From Muricea muricata (lineage: Eukaryota > Cnidaria > Anthozoa > Malacalcyonacea > Plexauridae), in contig OY979718.1 in the NCBI GenBank assembly GCA_963855995.1, positions 42,467,559 to 42,531,558 on the forward strand: 64,000 nt of DNA, given 5' to 3'. This document shows positions 57,101 to 57,263 of the stretch, piece by piece. The notes beneath the pieces were generated by a model, which made no database searches, was not told the DNA's origin, and saw nothing but the letters and a program-made list of their open reading frames with translations. The translations under genes and the position numbers were made by a program. The first letter of the stretch is position 1. The number at the start of each line of letters is the position of its first letter.

Positions 57101-57263
57101 GAATAGCAATTTCCTGCGTTTCTCTATAATGAATGTCACCGTAAATTCTTGTATCGACATCGCTCCAAAACGGGGAGATCAAACGCCTGTTATTCACAGG
57201 AAAAGCATCGGAAGAGAAGGCTCTAACTTCACTATCGAACGATATCACGCCATTCGTGTTGAT
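2894..57263 (-). CDS. Mesh/SUSD2-like NIDO-IPT-AMOP-VWD adhesion protein gene (partial, spliced; span of nine recognised exons)
   Basis: Nine minus-strand exons form one gene, each listed separately. Domain order is NIDO (first three exons), an IPT/TIG-like E-set, a spacer, AMOP (two exons) and the start of VWD. This order is known for Drosophila Mesh, vertebrate SUSD2 and MUC4, which act at the cell surface in adhesion or septate junctions. Splice phases agree at every junction (0,0,1,1,2,1,0) apart from the spacer-to-AMOP join, where the upstream exon ends in phase 2 and the next starts in phase 1, so at least one exon in 21812-24025 is unaccounted for. Recognised introns range from 484 bp to 24.9 kb, and mobile elements fill the large ones. 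No signal peptide, sushi domain or transmembrane segment lies in the window; these would be on missing 5' and 3' exons. Family membership is near certain; orthology to one named gene is not shown. Confidence 0.88.
3108..3864 (-). other. Intron inside the VWD domain
   Basis: A 757-bp intron between the two VWD exons with consensus GTAAGA donor and TTCTTCAAG acceptor. An open frame at 3206-3568 has no recognisable domain and I take it as chance. Confidence 0.7.
3865..4076 (-). CDS. Mesh-like gene, exon 8: start of the VWD domain
   Basis: The acceptor TTTGTAG is before 4076 and the donor GTAAGA after 3865; 212 bp, phase 1 in and phase 0 out. The translation starts AGTRGDPHFSTLDGTSYTF, the signature opening of a von Willebrand factor D domain, and continues NGYGEYVLLQL and ELELQGRM. 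The split first codon uses the G ending the AMOP exon at 20620, giving PPRVAGTRGDPHF, the same AMOP-to-VWD junction as in Mesh and SUSD2. The intron separating these exons is 16.5 kb. Confidence 0.92.
4735..5535. mobile_element. Compound foldback (palindromic) element
   Basis: Several nested inverted repeats are visible. The segment starting TGCATGGTTGGCGAGTGCG (4735) folds on the segment ending near 4862. Arms of about 115 bp at 4866-4981 and 5018-5137 (each holding AAAACGCTTATTCGC or its complement) face each other. A third hairpin at 5440-5535 repeats the outer sequence, with TGCATGGTTGG and CCAACCATGCA at its ends. There is no coding sequence. This is the structure of foldback MITEs. Confidence 0.75.
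5570..5990. mobile_element. MITE with about 120-bp inverted arms
   Basis: The left arm (CTGAAATATTGAAGGACAAA near 5620, then ATGACGTCACAACCTGG near 5685) is repeated inverted on the right (CCAGGTTGTGACGTCAT near 5853, TTTGTCCTTCAATATTTCAG near 5920). The central part has no ORF. Exact ends were not fixed. Confidence 0.68.
6087..6171 (+). repeat. 21-bp tandem repeat, about four copies
   Basis: A unit like GTTGTTACAGATTTTTGCACC repeats with slight changes. The 21-bp period keeps frame and makes a chance repetitive ORF (LLQIFAP repeats), which I do not regard as a gene. Confidence 0.85.
6559..6800 (+). pseudogene. THAP-domain protein fragment, left copy
   Basis: ATG at 6559 begins MVKRCAW. After a small deletion the frame continues with SRYPERL, KVRIFHPF, KKFKERRELWIRF, then KDSYICGLHF. 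The pattern C...C, then FP, W and C..HF is that of the THAP zinc-binding DNA-binding domain found in host regulators and at the N-terminus of several DNA transposases. Frameshifts near 6580 and 6610 break it. A second exon follows at about 7005 after an acceptor CTTAATAG. With the inverted partner at 7516-7674 it is more likely transposon-derived than a host gene. Confidence 0.75.
7516..7674 (-). pseudogene. THAP-domain protein fragment, right inverted copy
   Basis: ATG at 7674 reads MVKRFAWVTCIKL, then SRYPERLIKDGKVI and FPSEKKFKERRELWLRLR, and stops at 7516. The stop is created by a deletion that removed the segment with the second zinc ligand pair (C..HF) still present in the left copy. 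The first cysteine has become phenylalanine (KRF versus KRC). It cannot fold as a zinc finger. Confidence 0.75.
7958..8449. other. Non-coding intronic stretch
   Basis: No domain, tandem repeat or RNA gene recognised. AT-rich, with short chance ORFs only. Confidence 0.55.
8560..9240 (+). pseudogene. LINE ORF1-like protein (broken)
   Basis: The frame around 8628-8906 reads LELNGKWTSPGGYSRKFI, DLTITWYPGKQNSLILHGK and a lysine-rich end. It is followed in another frame by EPEGIKLDIVIMQRNLES and a coiled-coil-like, charged stretch (ELVKEKEKSTQLEKDI) to about 9240. The same order, with GKWTSTGG, IHWRAKKKFLRIEGK and IEGVKLDI, occurs in ORF1 at 33645-34553. The function of this domain is not known to me; in LINEs ORF1 normally binds RNA. 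Confidence 0.65.
9868..10560 (+). pseudogene. LINE APE-type endonuclease (broken)
   Basis: Motifs in order: ITLLNVQNSNTNVRKLDNK, CITETWLT (catalytic Glu motif), KDRTHAAGGGVCMYI, IVITGDFNPNS, and finally a SDH-type end mutated to S-stop-DHYTIL near 10511. These are the APE endonuclease motifs of LINE ORF2. A stop at 10168 and another at 10510 break the frame. Confidence 0.82.
11052..11283. mobile_element. MITE with about 40-bp terminal inverted repeats, inserted in the LINE
   Basis: It starts GGGGCCGGTTGTTCGAAGCC and ends with the complement, GGCTTCGAACAACCGGCCCC. The arms extend inward to GTTTAG.GTAAACGGTGG and CCACCGTTTAAGCTAAAC. It interrupts the LINE linker, which reads up to NDMSL on the left and resumes EHYGGFS on the right. 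A 3-bp CTG flank duplication is possible. The ends resemble a MITE type widespread in invertebrates. Confidence 0.88.
11310..12597 (+). pseudogene. LINE reverse transcriptase (broken)
   Basis: Motifs: CKSVGPDNIPNIVLKEFAP, then after a frameshift at the C-run (11564-11577) LRPISLTCTLAKVMEDL, FFTDFSKGFDRVDHNVLV, GGIPQGTKLGVILFSVM and the catalytic FVDDTT. Then come YKLLGVILTVDLKWKEHI and, in another frame, IRPILEYAVPVWQAMPEYL. The longest intact stretch is 11531-12442. Two frameshifts make it non-functional. Confidence 0.88.
12966..14030. other. Non-coding; contains one diverged internal duplication
   Basis: A segment at about 13205-13250 (GATCTCAACAATATGGCGGA) recurs at about 13393-13435 (GATCTCAAGAATATGGCGGA) in the same direction. 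Open frames here have no family motifs. Nothing else recognised. Confidence 0.5.
14031..14220. mobile_element. Palindromic foldback MITE
   Basis: Arms of about 85 bp: GAAATATAAAACATTTTCCG with GTGTTGATATACAGTTATAT on the left, and their inverse on the right (ending ATGTTTTATATTTCTT). A related segment (CGTGTTGACATAGAGTTATA) follows at about 14270, so two copies or a larger compound element may be present. Confidence 0.75.
14770..16890 (-). pseudogene. gypsy pol: protease end, RT, integrase (broken, RNase H missing)
   Basis: From the right: IDTSADVTIMSHLIYTYL (16890-16850, protease active-site loop, normally DTG/DSG), EDCILGTDFL (about 16700), a linker with FSKSEGDIGRAPGARHKI, then RT with VRKKDGTTRFCVDYRRLND (16130), LWQFNVMPFGLYNAQATFE (15880) and the YIDD region broken by a frameshift near 15790. 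The RT thumb follows (LRTFLGLCSYYRRFVRDF, 15560). Integrase pieces are CENCEQCTSRKAPQRKQRGP, APLERIAVEVLGPL and, at the end, WLYNPKRRKGLSPKL. A short tandem duplication (GATCTATTAAGAGCATCCTG) sits at 16003-16054. Confidence 0.86.
16979..17052 (-). ncRNA. tRNA-like (SINE head), copy 1
   Basis: On the minus strand it has an A-box-like GGCTCAATTGGTAGAGC and a B-box-like AGCTCGAATCCCGCT at the right spacing for an internal RNA polymerase III promoter. The anticodon stem does not pair well, so this is a SINE head, not a working tRNA gene. Confidence 0.65.
17189..17225 (+). repeat. Interstitial telomere-type repeat (TTAGGG)n
   Basis: About five TTAGGG units with one interruption (TTAGGGATGGGG). 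TTAGGG is the telomere repeat of cnidarians and vertebrates. It lies inside the 397-bp element, so it arrived with it or was captured by it. Confidence 0.85.
17258..17331 (+). ncRNA. tRNA-like segment inside the 397-bp element
   Basis: A-box-like TGGCGCAGTGGGTAGAGGC and B-box-like GATTCGAGGACC are at tRNA spacing on the plus strand. The T-arm consensus is imperfect (GATTCGAGG rather than GGTTCGAATCC), so it is a decayed tRNA or SINE head. Confidence 0.5.
17632..17706 (-). ncRNA. tRNA-like (SINE head), copy 2
   Basis: The same head as the copy at 16979-17052, with A-box-like TAGCTCAATTGGTAGAGC and B-box-like AGTTCAAATCTCGCT on the minus strand. It differs from copy 1 at several positions, so the two units are not a very recent duplication. 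Confidence 0.62.
17895..19330 (-). pseudogene. gypsy gag and start of protease (broken)
   Basis: The best-preserved part (19017-18600) reads NAEYVETLKGAEYPDASAEL, RDNFIDALQEDDLRLKVL, then in the next frame LQAVLESAIELELFRLVSRR. This is the gag C-terminal pattern of Ty3/gypsy elements (FIDAL...LR..V). A second part (18290-17895) has the helix VHSEIKRLEQMIDKLLSELR and, further on, VDGCIIKSPCVFTI, which leads into the protease. A foldback MITE at 18340-18540 separates the two. A frame at 19554-19363 may be an upstream part of gag. Confidence 0.72.
18340..18540. mobile_element. Foldback MITE inside gypsy gag
   Basis: Inverted arms: AAGTTGGCAAATTTTGTATAC (about 18396-18415) and its complement (18467-18487), extending outward through AAAATACAGAAGATACAGCC versus AAAATACGGAAAATATAGCC. 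No ORF. Confidence 0.72.
19561..20619. other. Intronic, non-coding; one copy of a dispersed repeat
   Basis: About 20205-20310 holds GGCAAAAGTCTGGTCTTTC followed by an AAATATTGAGTGC.CTAGAGC segment. It resembles text at 46242-46345 and partly 23385-23450. No gene recognised. Confidence 0.5.
20620..20855 (-). CDS. Mesh-like gene, exon 7: AMOP domain, main part
   Basis: The acceptor CCTATAAG is before 20855 and the donor GTGAGT after 20620; 236 bp, phase 2 in and phase 1 out. The translation shows the AMOP signature: GAGQQCCYQRSGD, LVGPSGGGIWQQVSP, HILKDVLPWYSCCIQ, then C..VYQKRPSDDGSRYDPP. All cysteines typical of this part of the domain are present. AMOP is an extracellular adhesion-associated domain. 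The exon joins in phase to 21670-21811 upstream and 3865-4076 downstream. Confidence 0.95.
21598..21640. repeat. 16-bp tandem repeat, about 2.7 copies
   Basis: The unit TCGAATTTACCCTTAC repeats head to tail, just inside the intron after the first AMOP exon. Confidence 0.75.
21670..21811 (-). CDS. Mesh-like gene, exon 6: AMOP domain, N-terminal part
   Basis: The acceptor ATTTTAACAG is before 21811 and the donor GTATAA after 21670; 142 bp, phase 1 in and phase 2 out. The translation GGLPPCPPSLEAVRSDF, then SRPLCFRSRAP matches the segment before the GQQCCY motif in Mesh and SUSD2 (LP.CPC..., then C.R). The second cysteine of the usual CPC is proline here. The upstream exon at 24026 ends in phase 2, so a further exon must lie between. 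Confidence 0.88.
21812..24025 (-). other. Intronic region hiding at least one unrecognised Mesh-like exon
   Basis: Splice phases (2 out, 1 in) and the missing W-rich segment that precedes LPPCP in Mesh relatives both call for another exon here. I inspected the minus strand for a frame with consensus borders and a C..W pattern and did not find a convincing one. A single-ended copy of the AACCACTGAGCT element lies at 23863-23990. Confidence 0.6.
23863..23990 (+). mobile_element. Solitary end of the AACCACTGAGCT-type DNA element
   Basis: AAAACCACTGAGCTTTATTT, then ATATATCTGGAGATTGCGCT, TCGTCAGTCAAAAACTGAAG and CCAAAAACATAGTGGCC match the terminal about 100 bp of the elements at 38610-46981. No partner end was seen nearby. 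Confidence 0.75.
24026..24275 (-). CDS. Mesh-like gene, exon 5: spacer between E-set and AMOP
   Basis: The acceptor AATTTTAG is before 24275 and the donor GTAAGA after 24026; 250 bp, phase 1 in and phase 2 out. The translation starts PVNRHPPGIHGLEVEHWI, continues TSITWNPNVTDSSEVIVEI and FENIPNTGQHNLRID. It resembles the unnamed beta-rich segment between the IPT-like and AMOP domains of Mesh, with its ITW and NTG positions. It carries no named domain. Confidence 0.85.
24760..25011 (-). CDS. Mesh-like gene, exon 4: IPT/TIG-like E-set domain
   Basis: The acceptor TATTGGTAG is before 25011 and the donor GTAAGT after 24760; 252 bp, phase 1 in and out. The translation reads GTLTLSPRSGIELGGNKVFI, SGPCY, MIVCRFD, VSCITPLL, then VVELSLDGGLTYNFSGIY. 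The pattern of P..G...GG..V.I.G, C.F, C.TP and V.LS.DGG is that of an IPT/TIG immunoglobulin-like fold, as in the Mesh/SUSD2 E-set. Confidence 0.9.
25124..25315. mobile_element. Foldback MITE
   Basis: Arms of about 90 bp: TGTCAATGCCGTATAGCTAG to GATGAGTTTCTTTTCAAATC on the left and the inverse on the right (AAAGAAACTCGTCGTACAGA to GTGAATTGACA). No ORF. Confidence 0.8.
25800..27310 (+). mobile_element. CR1-like LINE relic (RT part)
   Basis: Recognisable in several frames: ETLNDFFANIGTKLPSAVKG (25825), ASVIPIYKST and YRGISILSIISKIMERSVF (26135-26260), EIRKAFDSINHSILLHKI (26385), VCGVPQGQIVAPP (26545), ADDTQIFSAARDF (26650), FTCLGVNLNETLE (26880) and IQPYFDYCSRL (27030). It is 5'-truncated, with about ten stops or shifts. 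It lies in the intron between the NIDO and E-set exons. Confidence 0.88.
27442..27590. repeat. 65-bp tandem repeat, two copies and a fragment
   Basis: ATTACGTAACCGTAGCGCTA (27442) recurs as ATTACATAACCGTAGCGCTA (27507); both continue into CAGCATGCCA or TAGCATGCCA and CGTGCGCCACATAA. A third partial copy starts near 27566. It is CpG-rich compared with its surroundings. Confidence 0.8.
28189..28357 (-). CDS. Mesh-like gene, exon 3: end of NIDO domain
   Basis: The acceptor ATCTTCTAG is before 28357 and the donor GTAATA after 28189; 169 bp, phase 0 in and phase 1 out. The translation reads VGFNAGDGIRSFSVPNSRT, then VDITDTSNVQVPGLWIFQV. This is the GFN.GDG...F..P.S.T motif and the SN...PG.W.F end typical of NIDO domains. 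A long open frame overlapping it in another register is only a shadow. Confidence 0.93.
28508..28545 (-). ncRNA. Hammerhead ribozyme motif 3' of a PLE relic
   Basis: On the minus strand CUGACGA (28543-28537) is followed by a 7-bp stem II (GAUCGGA with UCUGAUC, loop GGUU), then GAAA (28517-28514) and CGUC, with the expected cleavage after GUC. Stem III is a tiny ACGU palindrome, as known for minimal PLE hammerheads that act as dimers. Stem I is weak (two A-U pairs). It lies on the coding strand, just downstream of the endonuclease relic at 28640-28870. Confidence 0.62.
28600..29090 (-). pseudogene. PLE C-terminal part with GIY-YIG endonuclease (broken)
   Basis: From the right: RIVIPYIKGVSEKISKTLQ (about 29030) and FQPARPLQQEFPKPKDKLD, the PLE linker after RT. 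After a frameshift near 28860 come CSACDFSYCGQTNRALKSE, EHKRAVQQEKKSKRTQHVEK and YHERLFLEALST, the GIY-YIG endonuclease core of Penelope-like elements (C..CD..Y.GQT.R). The upstream RT is missing. Confidence 0.85.
29135..29290. mobile_element. Foldback MITE
   Basis: Arms: GTGCAATTTGGTCTGAAATC then GTGATTACAAAATCGCAC on the left, and the inverse (GTGCGATTTGTAATCAC, GATTTCAGACCAAATTGCAC) on the right. A looser TGCAATTT-rich text at 4350-4440 may be a distant relative. No ORF. Confidence 0.82.
29793..29959 (+). repeat. 5' LTR of the gypsy element
   Basis: 167 bp, TG...CA ends, with TTTGG immediately upstream. It contains TTTTATGTTGATTAAA (29906-29921), whose complement forms the putative primer-binding site just downstream. 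Confidence 0.93.
29961..29976 (+). promoter_or_regulatory. Putative self-priming primer-binding site
   Basis: TTTAATCAACATAAAA starts two bases after the LTR end and is the exact reverse complement of 29906-29921 inside the same LTR. Tf1-type elements prime reverse transcription by folding the 5' end of their mRNA onto the PBS; this arrangement would allow the same if transcription starts near 29906. Confidence 0.65.
29979..30241 (+). pseudogene. gypsy gag, N-terminal part (cut by LINE insertion)
   Basis: ATG at 29979 lies just after the PBS-like site. The frame MDKVLRPERLETD, then WIHWRRTFENFLTVLPEEGL and VKPKNEIYARHLI has the layout of gypsy gag (W..W...F..F). It stops at the LINE junction. 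The continuation lies at 34570, shifted in frame. Confidence 0.85.
30420..32045 (-). pseudogene. LINE ORF2: reverse transcriptase (frameshifted)
   Basis: Open for 533 codons. Motifs: SDPIPSWLVKLC, FRPVCNLSFISKSAEK, LVLLDLSSAFDTIDHKLML, VNHGVPQGSCLGPVLFLLY, GYADDTQLYMSF, VRNLGSWFDNHLFMNIHV, VTSHLDYCNSLLAGIPQYQL, LHWLPVKFRVDFKIALL. The last conserved piece (RNSTK...) runs out of frame at about 30470. It overlaps the endonuclease frame at 31937-32045 in a different register, so one frameshift separates two otherwise intact halves. The catalytic YADD box is intact. Confidence 0.92.
31937..33367 (-). pseudogene. LINE ORF2: APE endonuclease and linker (frameshifted from RT)
   Basis: Open for 476 codons. 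Motifs: RFANINARPLKNKTAAFVSH, LCIVTETWLKE, GRGTGAMFK, KVVAVYRPPYSQ, LIIAGDFNFHFN, HTLDLLITRSSND, FLSDHCFVECHL, all of the APE endonuclease of LINEs. A basic linker follows (KRRLPWFSANAKHLKTERRK). The frame runs out near 32040, where the RT frame has begun. Confidence 0.92.
33380..34553 (-). pseudogene. LINE ORF1 (mostly open, frameshift near its end)
   Basis: Open from 34553 to 33645 (302 codons). It holds LNLQGKWTSTGGENKLF, VDIHWRAKKKFLRIEGKQ, then a heptad-like coiled coil (IEGVKLDITILESTVKQQAN) and a polar, basic C-terminal half. After a frameshift it continues to about 33380, where an arginine/serine-rich unit (SRQSRRES.TAHSI) occurs twice. The first domain matches ORF1 of the LINE at 8560. 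ORF1 proteins of this type bind RNA; which fold this one has I cannot say. Confidence 0.8.
34570..36560 (+). pseudogene. gypsy gag-pol: zinc knuckles, protease, RT, RNase H start (stop-broken)
   Basis: Gag continues at 34570 (RRQQAGESLDEYLQALKTL, in mixed frames). From 34814 a 545-codon frame has CFFCGNSWHARSKCPARDAI and CMKCHKKGHFAKVC (two CCHC knuckles), ALFDSGSSESFIHP (protease, DSG in place of DTG), VVTKDENHRKRMAIDYSQT, YRVFSAVDLRSAYHQVKL, FTRLPFGVTNGVACFQREM, YLDNITICG (YLDN in place of YxDD), and FEVETDASEVAIAATLNQNG. A TGA at 36449 replaces the expected Trp before PVAFFSRTLQG. YLDN occurs in some functional gypsy elements, so it alone does not prove decay. Confidence 0.9.
36560..36930 (+). 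pseudogene. gypsy RNase H end and integrase zinc-binding region (frameshifted)
   Basis: GRYFTLKTDQKSVSYMFD and KILRWKLELACYSFDIVYRP are typical of the gypsy RNase H end. Integrase HHCC pieces (HFTVSTNLF... and CCECKPQYHRPEK in another frame) follow, with at least two shifts before the integrase frame at 36959. Confidence 0.75.
36959..37873 (+). pseudogene. gypsy integrase core and C-terminal region
   Basis: Open for 304 codons. NIDFKGPLPSQDRNRYFLQV gives the first catalytic Asp, YVHSDRGSSFTSEELRVFL the second, and GYNPEGNGQVERYNG the Glu of the DDE triad. LHSVRSRLCTATNETPHERFF, FAYVRFPDGRETTVSTKQLAP and a proline/serine-rich tail ending LRRSKRVRHPID follow. The triad is intact, but upstream breaks make the polyprotein non-functional. 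No chromodomain is seen. Confidence 0.92.
38007..38020 (+). promoter_or_regulatory. Polypurine tract
   Basis: GAGGACGGGGAGAA directly precedes the 3' LTR, the position where plus-strand priming occurs in LTR retrotransposons. Confidence 0.8.
38021..38187 (+). repeat. 3' LTR of the gypsy element
   Basis: Read base by base against 29793-29959 I see no difference across 167 bp. It is followed by TTTGG, the duplicated target. Confidence 0.93.
38350..38605 (-). pseudogene. PLE reverse transcriptase, C-terminal piece (left of the nested insertion)
   Basis: Reads RFVDHGHASLKREYVEEFHK (the catalytic RYVDD box with its second D changed to H), FEMEENRKLSFLDT, then VFRKKTHTDKYLDFTSYY. These are standard PLE RT motifs. 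It continues the piece at 46986-47430: removing 38610-46981 and one copy of TAAA joins PRWWF to RFVD. Confidence 0.9.
38956..39020 (+). pseudogene. THAP-domain first exon remnant
   Basis: ATG at 38956 reads MPSFRSVPGYRNSGGNDVSS and ends HR at a consensus donor, AG before GTAAGG. This is the start of a THAP domain (MPS.CSVPGC.N.GG....HRFP) with both zinc-binding cysteines replaced (R and Y). Its position just inside the TIR suggests that the family's autonomous form encoded a THAP-type transposase. No downstream exon recognised. Confidence 0.6.
39254..39434. mobile_element. Foldback MITE
   Basis: Arms of about 85 bp: AATGGTTTTCCGTGCAGGAT and AGCGTGATCCATGCAC, inverted on the right as GTGCATGGATCACGCT and GCAGGGAAAACCATTTAGTA. 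The centre folds further (GCGTAAAAATTCACGAGGCG). A related hairpin (CCGTGCAGGAT, loop, ATCCTGCACGG) is at 40088-40115. Confidence 0.82.
39435..43100. other. AT-rich non-coding interior of the 4.6-kb element
   Basis: No protein family, tandem array or RNA gene recognised over more than 3.6 kb, except the 11-bp-arm hairpin at 40088-40115. The longest ORFs are under 75 codons. Confidence 0.6.
43283..45230. mobile_element. 1948-bp DNA element with about 380-bp TIRs and 8-bp target duplication
   Basis: GTTTTCAC flanks both sides (43275-43282, 45231-45238). Both ends read CATAGATATAGTAGACCTAG inward, then ATTGCTGACGTATACC and further to about 43675 and 44850 with roughly 93-95% agreement by eye. 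There is no ORF. The 8-bp duplication and CA..TG ends fit hAT-like or P-like elements; non-autonomous. Confidence 0.88.
45239..46840. other. Non-coding interior of the outer DNA element
   Basis: No gene. A C-run lies at 45282-45290. Text at 46242-46345 (GCCAAAAGCCTGGTCTTCG) is shared with 20205-20310. Confidence 0.55.
46986..47430 (-). pseudogene. PLE reverse transcriptase, N-terminal piece (right of the nested insertion)
   Basis: VVILSPLVKKKYTVRNSADS, then VMVSFDVISLFTSIPVGLAL (RT motif with the first catalytic Asp), FVLKNSYFTV, and after a shift YKQISGCAMASPISATLANL. These are diagnostic PLE RT motifs. It ends at PPRWWF, where the DNA nest is inserted. Confidence 0.9.
47648..47795 (+). repeat. 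16-bp minisatellite (TTAGGTTGTAACGCAC)n
   Basis: About eight units of TTAGGTTGTAACGCAC with shorter GGAGGTTGTAACG variants, head to tail. Strand-biased G/T-rich text. Confidence 0.88.
47804..47850. repeat. Perfect 21-bp inverted repeat with 5-nt loop
   Basis: AATGTTCGTGGTGCGTTTCA plus A pairs without mismatch with 47830-47850; the loop is TTAGG. The arms contain GTGCG, akin to the inverse of the neighbouring minisatellite end. As RNA or single-stranded DNA it would form a strong hairpin. Confidence 0.92.
47851..48365. other. Intronic non-coding stretch
   Basis: No gene or clear repeat recognised between the hairpin and the 5' end of the next LINE. Confidence 0.5.
48390..49476 (+). pseudogene. 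LINE ORF2: endonuclease end, linker, start of RT
   Basis: IIIAGDVNHL (endonuclease GD.N motif), an in-frame stop at 48489, then NTLDVFLTNYPYTW and VRSDHLAIMVSP (the SDH motif). A long basic linker follows (RGTKEWWRTVNKITGRK), then RT motif zero to two: LKRTGPGPDWLPYWLWKDFA, IWKLANLTPIPKELP, LRHISLTNIIMRLFEK. The frame ends at 49474, where RT continues in another frame from 49457. Confidence 0.88.
49457..50605 (+). pseudogene. LINE ORF2: reverse transcriptase and C-terminal region
   Basis: Open for 382 codons: GKDQFAYRTGSNTTMAIIEC, VISFDFSEAFDSVPHDILC (first catalytic Asp), NRGVPQGTVIGPFLFSLM, LTKFADDLTVSAPV (FADD box), LNLLGMLLQDDPCNWDMQV, LILSLFYYGIKVWGSALQNK, then FFRRAYRFGYT. Intact apart from separation from the upstream half by one frameshift. 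TAA at 50603. Confidence 0.92.
50745..50905. repeat. TCAATTCA-rich tandem repeat
   Basis: A roughly 48-bp unit (GATGAAATAGTCAATTCAAT then AAAAAATCAATTCGTTAAAT) occurs twice, and shorter TCAATTC pieces surround it. Confidence 0.82.
50906..52610. other. Unrecognised region with several medium ORFs
   Basis: The longest frames (51581-51994 plus, 137 codons; 51094-51372 minus; 51431-51634 minus, ending ...DGNTWSFSEAVFYCEE) show no motif I know, and none has clear splice borders. A plus-strand ATG at 50979 (MADVNDRLPRHRLFF...) is short. A G-run lies at 51541-51554. The region could be a decayed unknown transposon. I make no gene call. Confidence 0.45.
52614..53252. mobile_element. Putative MITE with diverged inverted ends
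   Basis: The left end GGGTGTATCAAAAAACACTG faces the inverse of GGGTGCATAAAAAAACTGGA at the right. AATCGCTCTCGACATCGCGA is matched by AATCGCTATCTACTTCGTGA, and AGATTGTTTG.GT occurs on both inner sides. No target duplication seen. It ends 20 bp from the second NIDO exon's donor. Confidence 0.6.
53273..53380 (-). CDS. Mesh-like gene, exon 2: NIDO domain, middle part
   Basis: The acceptor TCATTATAG is before 53380 and the donor GTAAGA after 53273; 108 bp, phase 0 on both sides. The translation starts NTFQATLATDGSSSFTIFYY and ends IEWTHGSASNVSAQ. NTFQ...ATDG..SF.IF.Y..I.WT is the diagnostic core of the NIDO domain. It lies 24.9 kb from the next exon. A copia remnant begins 100 bp upstream in the intron. 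Confidence 0.95.
53500..53850 (+). pseudogene. copia integrase fragment
   Basis: NGVAERFNRTLVEMGRCLLM (53508, catalytic Glu), LPKKYWVRALDTATHIRNLT, RVFGCTAYVKKRN, then LDARPVKAK and VGYDSKSTAYILQD across a stop. This is the C-terminal part of a copia integrase core. The first frame has a shift near 53555. Confidence 0.85.
54250..54900 (+). pseudogene. copia reverse transcriptase (catalytic Asp lost)
   Basis: In mixed frames: GKWVYRVKYGANGQVDKYKA, YAQVEGLDFFETYAP-type text, LAVAAQKDLHLGQMDVKSAY, EIYLEQPPGFVKRG, CKLNKSIYGLKQAAKSWYEA and FSYVLVWVDHIIVAEA. The catalytic YVDD box reads WVDH here, which would abolish activity. Confidence 0.9.
54900..55340 (+). pseudogene. copia RNase H remnant
   Basis: FERPNTTHWHAAKHVLRYLK, GTINLRLTFA and LVGDADAD (a WAD.D site ending in a stop), then ISWEVQSRSYTLSEKES and, near the end, KSRIKVEKHRHVLLGN. 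Stops at 55071 and 55112. Confidence 0.85.
55364..55570 (+). repeat. Probable copia 3' LTR
   Basis: TGTTGATATACGGACATCAC follows a purine-rich AGTGGGGG directly after the copia coding end, as expected for a polypurine tract and LTR. The right border is not certain because no second LTR is present for comparison. Confidence 0.6.
55600..56660 (-). mobile_element. CR1-like LINE fragment, endonuclease part only
   Basis: Minus strand: an endonuclease from about 56640 to 55990, then the linker to about 55600. The RT and 3' end are missing, so this is not a simple 5' truncation; a deletion removed the rest. Related to the LINE at 1-2175 (shared GISD.SLIY and PWI linker motifs). Confidence 0.87.
55690..56640 (-). 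pseudogene. LINE APE endonuclease and linker (broken)
   Basis: The right frame (56615-56232) reads KIGHLNIRSLVKNLEQLRIH, LSINETMLDSSISND, RKDRNRSGGGVALYIRKEID and FFVNAWYRPLDASIECF. The left frame (56133-55690) reads GEPTRLTATSRTLIDLAFCN and DHLGISDRSLIYVCRK, then the linker with TPWITNDIKRFI. A frameshift at about 56140-56230 separates them. Confidence 0.88.
56741..56895. mobile_element. hAT-like MITE, copy 1
   Basis: 155 bp, ends CAGTGGCGTAGCCAGC and its inverse. Perfect 8-bp duplication TTTACAGG at 56733-56740 and 56896-56903. The arms GGAGGGGCGAATATTCAT and ATGAATATTCGCCCCTCC pair. Nearly identical to the copy at 62209-62360. Confidence 0.92.
56979..57263 (-). CDS. Mesh-like gene, exon 1 of those seen: NIDO domain start
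   Basis: The acceptor CCATCCATCCAG is before 57263 and the donor GTAAGTAT after 56979; 285 bp, phase 0 on both sides. The translation starts INTNGVISFDSEVRAF, then FPVNNRRLISPFWSDVDTR, YGDIHYRET, and WALIVTWLNVPAYPGDGPLN. FP...RLI.PFW.DVDTR..G...YRE is the NIDO hallmark. An in-frame TAA 24 codons upstream of INTNG excludes extension, so this is an internal exon. The acceptor tract is formed by an (ATCC)n microsatellite. Confidence 0.95.
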
